In this document: in pieces, positions 52,109-59,800 of the stretch
Numbering within the stretch: position 1 is the first letter of the stretch
How the letters are laid out: each line of letters starts with the position of its first letter
Source: an uncultured Bacteroidales bacterium
Lineage (GTDB): Bacteria; Bacteroidota; Bacteroidia; Bacteroidales; P3
Direction: 5' to 3'
NCBI GenBank assembly: GCA_900318665.1
Contig: ONLQ01000007.1
Location: 1 to 60,258, forward strand
DNA length: 60,258 nucleotides
Notes under the pieces: model-generated
Told to the model about the DNA's origin: nothing
What the model saw: the letters and a program-made list of their open reading frames with translations, nothing else
The model's database searches: none
Translations under genes and position numbers: made by a program

Positions 52109-53029
52109 ATGAGCTCGGTTATTACATATGAATCCAAATTGCTGTGGGGAAAGTTATACCGTCCTTCCCAAGATGTTTTACTGAAAATAGCTGATGAAAT
52201 AGAAGCTTTTCACCCCAAAGTCCATATACAAGAAACAAGTGGTATTATTAAGTTTTCTGTTGATAAGGATAAAACATGTATTTGGGCTAAGATTGAGATT
52301 GACAGAAGTGCATTATTCCTTGATGATATTCCTGAAGAAATCGGATGGGAAAACATTTTAGATGAGACGATTGTACATAGATTAAAAGACATCTTGTTTG
52401 TTGTGAATTTAGCATATCCTGGTTGTATTCATGTATTTAAAAGTAATGTCTATCGTGATGGACGACAGTTGCCAATAAAGCTTACATATAGTTCGGACAT
52501 ATCAGGTTGGGTTTATGAGAAATGCGAGTGGCTTACATTTGAAAACCTTTCCATACAGCAATGTTGGGATTGGATTGTATCTAAAACAAATTTCTTGTCA
52601 TATATCAGTCGCACTCCAATTGATAGGGCTTTATTTGCATTATCGTACGAGAGTATTGCGAAAGAAGACATGTATATTTTTTACGTCATGTTAGGAATAG
52701 AAGCGATCTACAACGACGGAAGCAATAAGGAAGATTCCATAATGGAGCAATTACGCCGAAAGGCCCAAGCGTTATTAGGACAATTACCTCGTAAAGCAAT
52801 AAAGTCATTGAATGAAATGTATGGAATGCGTTCAAAACTTGTACATGGGAGTGCAAATATATACAAATGCTGGCCATCTGAGGATTATGATGAATGCGAG
52901 TTTGGAAAATTATGTGAAGAACGGCAGTTTACAGTCACTGCAACAGGAATATTGCTAGCCACAATTCAGAAATTCATCAAGGCCAATGCGAATACTTTAA
53001 GTGAAACTATTACAATAGAATTGAAATAA
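52109..53029 (+). CDS. HEPN (Apea-like) domain protein, unusually A/T-rich
   Basis: 306 residues. The C-terminal half contains a helical HEPN-type segment: a long helix around EDMYIFYVMLGIEAIYND and the R241-x4-H246 motif in GMRSKLVHGSAN, typical of HEPN ribonucleases. The N-terminal half is a beta-rich region not recognised. Codons are visibly A/T-rich (many AAA, GAT, ATT, TTA), unlike the flanking housekeeping genes, as expected for a recently acquired gene. It lies between the AbiE pair and hsdS with a 1-base gap to hsdS, so it is co-transcribed. Defence by RNA cleavage is inference. Confidence 0.7.
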   Translation: MSSVITYESKLLWGKLYRPSQDVLLKIADEIEAFHPKVHIQETSGIIKFSVDKDKTCIWAKIEIDRSALFLDDIPEEIGWENILDETIVHRLKDILFVVNLAYPGCIHVFKSNVYRDGRQLPIKLTYSSDISGWVYEKCEWLTFENLSIQQCWDWIVSKTNFLSYISRTPIDRALFALSYESIAKEDMYIFYVMLGIEAIYNDGSNKEDSIMEQLRRKAQALLGQLPRKAIKSLNEMYGMRSKLVHGSANIYKCWPSEDYDECEFGKLCEERQFTVTATGILLATIQKFIKANANTLSETITIELK

Positions 53030-53030
53030 A

Positions 53031-54164
53031 ATGTACTACCGTTTAGGCGACTATATCAGACCTGTGGATGTTCGCAACCGAGATTTGAAGGTTACGGAAC
53101 CTATGGGCATAAACATAGAAAAACATTTTATGCCTTCTGTTGCCAATGTTATTGGCACAGACTTGTCTGTTTACAAACTTGTTTCCAAAAATCAGTTTGC
53201 TTGTAACCTAATGCATGTTGGGAGAGATGAAAAAATCCCAATTGCAATGCAGACGGACAATAATCCGATTATCGTTTCTCCCGCCTATTTTGTTTTCGAA
53301 ATCACAAAAACTGACGCTTTAATGCCAGAATATCTTATGATGTGGTTTCGAAGGTCTGAATTTGACCGAAATGCTTGGTTTTATACCGATGCTGATGTTC
53401 GTGGTGGTATGGATAAAAATGCGCTGATGGATATGCAACTCCCAGTGCCAAACATAGAGCAACAGAAAGAAATAGTAGCAGAGTACGAGACACTAACCAA
53501 CCGCATACGCCTCAACGAGCAGATAATCCAACGCCTCGAAGCCACCGCCCAAGCCCTCTACCGCAAAACGTTCGTAGAAAACATAGACAAAGATAACCTC
53601 CCCACCGGCTGGCGCATGGGGACTATAGAAGAGTTCTGTAAAGAGATGAAATCTGGTGGTACACCAAGCAGAAACAATAAAGAATATTGGGATAAGGAAG
53701 ATTATCCTTGGCTAAAATCAGGTGAAATCCATAATAATATAATTGTCAATGTAGAAGAGTATATTAGCCAATCTGGTTTGGATAATAGCTCAGCAAAGAT
53801 TATTCCACAAAATGCTATAACAATGGCAATGTATGGGGCCACAGCCGCGCAGGTGGCATATCTGATTTGTGACACAACGACAAATCAAGCTTGTTGTAAT
53901 ATGATATGTCACAGCAAAGAAGACTCGGCATATTTATTCTTTCATCTGTTAGAAAACCAAGAAGACATAAAAAAGTTGGCTAACGGCGGGGCGCAAGAAA
54001 ATTTAAGTCAAGAGTTGATAGCGCAGCAACCAATATTGATTTTTAATGATAAAGAAAAGAAATCTATATTTGTACCAATACTTGACAATTTAATAGTAAA
54101 GTATAAAGAGAACTCGAAATTAACAGAATTCCAATCTATGCTTTTGGCAAAGATGGAGAAATGA
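53031..54164 (+). CDS. hsdS: Type I restriction-modification system, specificity subunit S
   Basis: 377 residues, full two-domain HsdS: first target-recognition domain about 1-145, conserved helical spacer (NIEQQKEIVAEYETLTNRIRLNEQIIQRLEATAQALY), second recognition domain about 190-345, and a closing helix. Two TRDs mean a bipartite target. Codons of the spacer region (about 53490-53620) are G/C-rich like hsdM, whereas both recognition domains are A/T-rich; this mosaic fits domain exchange by recombination. The recognition sequence cannot be predicted here. Confidence 0.92.
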   Translation: MYYRLGDYIRPVDVRNRDLKVTEPMGINIEKHFMPSVANVIGTDLSVYKLVSKNQFACNLMHVGRDEKIPIAMQTDNNPIIVSPAYFVFEITKTDALMPEYLMMWFRRSEFDRNAWFYTDADVRGGMDKNALMDMQLPVPNIEQQKEIVAEYETLTNRIRLNEQIIQRLEATAQALYRKTFVENIDKDNLPTGWRMGTIEEFCKEMKSGGTPSRNNKEYWDKEDYPWLKSGEIHNNIIVNVEEYISQSGLDNSSAKIIPQNAITMAMYGATAAQVAYLICDTTTNQACCNMICHSKEDSAYLFFHLLENQEDIKKLANGGAQENLSQELIAQQPILIFNDKEKKSIFVPILDNLIVKYKENSKLTEFQSMLLAKMEK

Positions 54165-54458
54165 TAAAGAACAATTATGGCAAAGAATTATATTGAACGA
54201 GGTAAAGGGATTAATGAGATATACCTGTCCTCATTTCAATACGATTTCTTAAATGGAGGTAAGTACATATAATTTCTATCTTTAGCAAAAAGTCGGTTTT
54301 ATAGATTAGAGAATGGATTATGAATAGGTAGGTTTTGTTCGTATTTTCTTCGAGATTTGTTCGCAAATTGTTCGAGATTGGTAATGGTAGGCAAAAGGTC
54401 GGTTTTAGAGAGTAATTAATATAAAATGAATTGGTAACAATCAGATACTAAAGTCAAG
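54165..54458. other. A/T-rich gap between hsdS and the second DUF1016 gene with short repeats
   Basis: A 31-codon frame at 54177-54272 (MAKNYIERGKGINEIYLSSF...) has no recognised relatives and may be a remnant. GCAAAA(A/G)GTCGGTTTTA occurs twice, at 54285 and 54391. Between the copies TTGTTCG occurs three times (54335-54341, 54357-54363, 54368-54374), spaced 22 and 11 bases. No consensus promoter was found. Confidence 0.6.
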
Positions 54459-55655
54459 ATGAAAGATATAACTCCAATAGAAAAGAGCTCTTTGTTTGGT
54501 GATGCTTGCACTATTATCGAGCAGGCACAACGGACTGCCTATAATTCAGTTAACGTCACGCTAATCAAACGCAACTGGCTACTTGGCATGCGTATCCAGA
54601 AAGAGATTCTCAATGAACAACGGGCAGAGTATGGGGAGCAGGTGGTGATGCAGCTAGCAGAAAGATTGACAGATAAATATGGAAAGGGGTTTATCAAAAG
54701 GAATCTGCATCATTTTGTGGATTTCTATTGTAAGCACCAGGACTTTTTCCACGCAGTGAGTGGAAAATCCGAAATTGTTCCAACACCGCTGGAACAATCT
54801 GAAGGTTTTGAGATTGTGAACGCAGCGAGTTCACAATTATCAATTACTACAACCAACATTGTGAACGCAATGAGTTCACAATCTTCTGTGGCAGACATAC
54901 TGCAATCATTAACTGCAAAATCACCCATTCGCCTTTCCTGGACACACTATCGCATTATTCTCCAGGAGAATAGCAAGGAAGCCCGTGATTGGTATGAGCG
55001 CGAGGCTGCCAACGAGATGTGGAGCACCCGCACCTTGCAACGCAATATTAGCAGCCAGTACTATCATCGAATGTTGATGTCGCAACACAAAGAGTTGGTG
55101 CATCAAGAGATGATTGAGAAGACATCTCCATTGCAGGACAAGATGGAGTTTATCAAAAATCCTGTCATTGCTGAATTTCTTGGATTCCCACTGGAAGCGA
55201 CATTCACGGAATCGGAACTTGAGACAAGTATCATCAACAACTTGCAGAAGTTCATTATGGAACTGGGAAAGGGTTACGCTTTTGTGGCCAGACAACAACA
55301 TATCCACACCGAAAAAGAGGACTACTATATTGACTTGGTTTTCTACAACTACCTATTGAAGTCGTTCGTACTGATTGACTTGAAAACCACGAAGGTCACC
55401 CATCAGGACGTGGGGCAGATGGATATGTATGTCCGTATGTATGACGAGTTGAAACGCAACGAGGGCGACAACCCTACCATAGGCATTCTGATATGTGCCG
55501 ACACCGACGAGGACATTGCTCGCTATTCGGTACTCCACGACAATGACCAACTGTTTGCTGCCAAATATAAGACCTATATGCCGACAGACGAGGAATTGCG
55601 GGCAGAGATTGAGTCGCAAAAGAATATCTATTATTTACAAAAGGGTCAGAAATGA
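54459..55655 (+). CDS. PDDEXK nuclease, DUF1016/YhcG family (second copy)
   Basis: 398 residues. Same architecture as the copy at 49029 but clearly diverged: helical DUF1016 N-domain (LIKRNWLLGMRIQKEILNEQRAEYGEQ), a linker with unusual repeats at about residues 96-142, the LSWTHYRIIL segment, then nuclease residues D292 and D307-x-K309 (IDLVFYNY...LIDLKTT) with the same 15-residue spacing as in copy one. The linker is encoded by four hairpin-forming modules (54745-54882). It precedes a Fic gene, repeating the DUF1016-Fic pairing. Confidence 0.9.
   Translation: MKDITPIEKSSLFGDACTIIEQAQRTAYNSVNVTLIKRNWLLGMRIQKEILNEQRAEYGEQVVMQLAERLTDKYGKGFIKRNLHHFVDFYCKHQDFFHAVSGKSEIVPTPLEQSEGFEIVNAASSQLSITTTNIVNAMSSQSSVADILQSLTAKSPIRLSWTHYRIILQENSKEARDWYEREAANEMWSTRTLQRNISSQYYHRMLMSQHKELVHQEMIEKTSPLQDKMEFIKNPVIAEFLGFPLEATFTESELETSIINNLQKFIMELGKGYAFVARQQHIHTEKEDYYIDLVFYNYLLKSFVLIDLKTTKVTHQDVGQMDMYVRMYDELKRNEGDNPTIGILICADTDEDIARYSVLHDNDQLFAAKYKTYMPTDEELRAEIESQKNIYYLQKGQK
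54745..54882. repeat. Four in-frame hairpin modules in the second DUF1016 gene
   Basis: Stem/loop units: TTTTCCAC-gcagtga-GTGGAAAA (54745-54767), ATTGTTCCA-acaccgc-TGGAACAAT (54774-54798), ATTGTGAAC-gcagcga-GTTCACAAT (54813-54837) and ATTGTGAAC-gcaatga-GTTCACAAT (54858-54882). All have seven-base loops and lie in the same codon phase; centres are 30, 39 and 45 bases apart. Each stem is perfect although the stems differ. Confidence 0.93.
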
Positions 55656-55682
55656 CATTGCTTCTAACTTAAAGGAACGACC

Positions 55683-56858
55683 ATGAAAGAGGGATATTTA
55701 GACTTTGACGAGTATATACGCCAAGGGGAACCGGCGCAACAGGTGAAAGCTGGTTACTGGCAGACGGCCATTGGTCTTCAAGCGGTGGACGGCTTGAAGG
55801 TTTCGGAATATCTGCAAGATACTGCTCGTCGGCACATAGAAGGTGATATCACTATCGATGAAGCACGTGAGCTTGTCAACAAATACTATATTACGAAAAA
55901 CGCCCATGGTGCTCACGATGAAGGGACGGAAGAGGCCGACCGTGTTTCTTCGAACATCGTAAAAGTATTGTCAAGTCCCACTTTCAACTTCAGCACTGGC
56001 GGTTATCAGTCGGTGCATCGTAGAGTCTTTGAGGGGGTTATGAAACACGCCGGAGAGTTTCGCACCTACGACATTACAAAGAAAGAATGGGCGCTGGAAG
56101 GCGACACGGTGCTCTATCTTAACTGGGAGGACCTGCGCCGAGCCATTGACTATGACCTTGAACAGGAACGCGCCTACACCTACAAGGGAAAGAGCCCCGA
56201 CGAGATGATAAGCCATCTGACACGGTTCGTCTCCGGATTGTGGCAGATACATGCTTTTGCCGAGGGTAACACGCGTACCACGGCCGTTTTCACGATTCAA
56301 TACCTGCGCTCATTGGGATTCAATGTGGGCAATGACCTGTTTGCAAAGCATTCGTGGTATTTCCGCAATGCTTTGGTGCGGGCCAACTATCACAATATTG
56401 AAAAGGGGATAGATTATTCGCCCGTCTATTTAGAGCGTTTCTTCCGCAACCTGCTGCTGGGAGAGCAGTGGGACCTGCGCAACCGATACCTGCATATCCA
56501 CCCGACGGAAGAATGGAGCGTGCAACCCAATTTGGCAGCCCCCACAAGTACCCGTACAAGTACCCGTACAAGTTCATCTGTAATATACTCAAATCCAAAT
56601 AGTAAGTTCTATACAAATAACGAAGCAATCATTGAACTTGTACGGGTAATTGGAGACGAAGAACTAAGCATTAAACAGATGATGGAACTCAAAGGTCTCA
56701 AGCACAGGAATAATTTTCTGGAATACCATCTTGAACCTGCATTGAGGGAGAAATTTGTGCGCAGGAAATACCCAGACCGTCCCAATCATCCACGGCAGAG
56801 ATACTTGCTAACGGTGAAAGGCCTGGCCTTGTATAACGAATTAACAAAAGAGGAATAA
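55683..56858 (+). CDS. Fic family protein with C-terminal winged helix
   Basis: 391 residues. The Fic motif is H190-AFAEGNTRT-T (HxFx[D/E]GN then T-R in place of G-R), the variant seen in many restriction-linked Fic proteins; catalytic His, Glu and Asn are intact. An N-terminal helical region (RRHIEGDITIDEARELVNKYY) resembles the VbhA-like inhibitory helix. The C-terminus (SIKQMMELKGLKHRNNFLEYHLEPAL) is a helix-turn-helix. Fic enzymes transfer AMP or similar groups to proteins. It lies between the second DUF1016 gene and hsdR and could regulate restriction or act as a toxin. Confidence 0.9.
   Translation: MKEGYLDFDEYIRQGEPAQQVKAGYWQTAIGLQAVDGLKVSEYLQDTARRHIEGDITIDEARELVNKYYITKNAHGAHDEGTEEADRVSSNIVKVLSSPTFNFSTGGYQSVHRRVFEGVMKHAGEFRTYDITKKEWALEGDTVLYLNWEDLRRAIDYDLEQERAYTYKGKSPDEMISHLTRFVSGLWQIHAFAEGNTRTTAVFTIQYLRSLGFNVGNDLFAKHSWYFRNALVRANYHNIEKGIDYSPVYLERFFRNLLLGEQWDLRNRYLHIHPTEEWSVQPNLAAPTSTRTSTRTSSSVIYSNPNSKFYTNNEAIIELVRVIGDEELSIKQMMELKGLKHRNNFLEYHLEPALREKFVRRKYPDRPNHPRQRYLLTVKGLALYNELTKEE
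56543..56648. repeat. Short repeats and a 16-base inverted repeat inside the Fic gene
   Basis: ACAAGTACCCGT is present twice in tandem (56544-56567) and then ACAAGTTC. The element TACCCGTACAAGTTCA at 56561-56576 has a perfect inverted copy at 56633-56648. It encodes the STRTSTRTSSS linker between the Fic and winged-helix domains. Confidence 0.9.
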
Positions 56859-56863
56859 CAACT

Positions 56864-59800
56864 ATGCCATACTTCAACGAAAGTCAGTTGGAACTATCCA
56901 TCGTCACTCTGCTGCAAGAGCAGGGCTATGACTACGTAAAAGGCGAGGACATAAAGCGTGACCTTGACGAGGTGGTGCTGCACGACGATTTGGCACAATA
57001 TCTGCGCAGCCGATATGGCAGCGACGGCATTACCGACACCGAGGTGGAGGCCGCCATACGCGTAATAACGCAGAAACAGGGCGGCACGCTATATGCCGAA
57101 AACAAGCATACCCTCAACATGCTGATGGACGGCTTTTCGCTGAAGCGTGAAGACCCATCGAAACAGAACCTATATATCTACCCCATAGCGTTTGACGAGG
57201 CCAACAGGAAGCACAATATCTTCAAGGTGGTGAACCAGTTTGACATAGTGGGACTGCAGCACCGAATACCCGATGCAATAATCTTTCTGAACGGCCTGCC
57301 CGTGGTGGTGTTTGAATTCAAGAACGCGCTGAAGCAGGACACTACCATAGAGGACGCCTACAAGCAACTAACTATCCGCTACCGCCGAGACATTCCCGCA
57401 CTGTTCAAATACACGGCCTTTATTGTCATTTCCGACGGCGTGAACAACAAGTTCGGCACCCTTTACACGCCATACGAGTTCTTCTACGCCTGGCGCAAAG
57501 TGAACGCCAAGGACAAGGGCTGCGACGGCATCAACTCGCTGAAAACGATGATTGCCGGACTGTTTAGGAAGGAGCGTCTGACGGACATAATACACAACTT
57601 CGTCTATTTTCCCGACACATCGAAAGACGAAAAGAAATTCATCTGCCGCTATCCGCAGTATTTCGCCGCACGCTCGCTCTATCAGAATATCCTGAACCAC
57701 AGCAGGCTGAACGCTGGCGGCGACGGCAAGGGCGGCACCTATTTCGGCGCTACGGGCTGCGGCAAATCGCTGACCATGCTGTTTCTCTCGCGTCTGCTGA
57801 TGAAGAGCAAAGCGCTATGCAGTCCGACAATAATACTAATCACCGACCGCACCGACCTTGACGACCAACTGTCGCGACTGATGCTCAACGCCAAACAGTT
57901 TGTGGGCGACAGCGTGATAGAACAGGTGGAAAGCCGCGAGGATTTGAAAAGCAAACTGCAAGGACGCACCAGCGGAGGCGTGTTTCTGACCACCATACAG
58001 AAGTTCTCGAAGGACATCAACCTGCTGTCGAACCGCGCCAACATTATCTGCATAAGCGACGAGGCTCACCGCTCGCAGACCTGCCTGGAAGAGAAAGTGG
58101 AGATAACCGACAAGGGCGTGAAACGCTCATACGGTTTTGCCAAATATCTGCGCGACTCGCTGCCCAACGCCACATACGTGGGTTTCACCGGCACGCCTAT
58201 TGACGCCACGCTGGATGTGTTTGGCGCCGTGGTTGACGAATACTCGATGATAGAGGCTGTGGAAGACGGCATAACAAAGACCATAATGTATGAAGGTCGC
58301 GCATCGCACGTGTTTGCCGACAGCGAACTGATAAAGCAGATAGAAGACTACTACGACAAATGCGCCGAGGAGGGCTCGTCGGAATATCAGATTGACGAGA
58401 GCAAGCGCGCCATGACGCAGATGAGCGTGCTGCTCAACAGTCCCGACCTGATACACCGTCTGGCGGTGGATTTCCTACAGCACTATGAACGCCGAGTGGA
58501 AGAAGGCAGCACTGTGAAAGGGAAGGCCATGATAGTATGCGCCACTCGCGAAATTGCCTTTGCCATCTACAAGGAAATTATCGCTATGCGTCCCGAATGG
58601 GCCGAGAAAAAGATTTGCACCGACGGCGAGATGCTGACCAAGGAGGAGGCCGAGAAGATAAAGCCTATAGAGAAAATCAAGTTGGTATGCATACGTCAGA
58701 AAGACGATATTCCAGAACTGTACAATCTGCTTGGGCCCGACGAGGAACGCAAAAGCCTTGACCTGCAGTTCAAAGAAGAGAAATCGAACTTCAAGATTGC
58801 AATAGTGGTGGATATGTGGATTACGGGCTTCGACGTGCCTTGTCTGGACACTATGTACTGCTACAAGCCATTGCAGATGCACACGCTGATACAGACCGTA
58901 AGCCGTGTGAACCGCAACTATCCCGGCAAGGACAAGGGACTGATAGTCGATTACCTCGGCATCAAAAAGAAGTTCAACCAGGCCATGAAGCGCTACGCCA
59001 ACGGCGGACAGCAAGAAACGCCGGTGGAGACCATAGACAACGCGGTGAAACTGTTCAAAGACGAATTGGACCTGCTGCAACAGATGTTCCACGGAATGGA
59101 CTACGGCAAATTCTTCAGCGGCACACCGCTCGAACAACTGGACACGCTGCAAACCTGCGCCGAACACATACAGCAAACCAACGAGACGGAGAAACGCTTC
59201 ATGAAGCACACCATAATCATGAAGTCGGCCTACAATATGTGCAGCAGCGACGAGCGGATTACAAAAGAAGATGTGAACGACGTGCATTTCTTCACAGGTG
59301 TGCGCTCTGTAATCTATAAGACCACGACAGGCGAGTCGCCCGATGCATCACAGATGAACCGCCATGTGCTGAAATTGGTAAACGAGGCATTGATTTCGGA
59401 AGAGGTGGTGGCAATAAACACCATGCAACTCGACAACGCCGAACAGATAGACATGCTGGCCTCGCAGTATATGGAGAAACTGAAACGGCTGCCGTATAAG
59501 AACACCAAGGTCAAACTGATGGAGCAACTGCTCAAAAGGGTTATAGACAGCGTGAAGATGGTGAACAAAGTGAAAGCCGTTAGTTTCACCGAGCGACTGA
59601 ACAGCATTATAGACCAATACAACGACCGCTCGGACGACATGGTGCTGGCCGACGAAATAGTGACAGAGGTGGCGAAGCAACTGGCCGATTTGTTTGAGGA
59701 AATAAAGAAAGAGAATGTACTGCCAGACGGAATACCCGACATAGAGGTTAAGGCATTCTACGATATTCTGAAAGCGGTGGCAGATAGGTATGGCTTTTTA

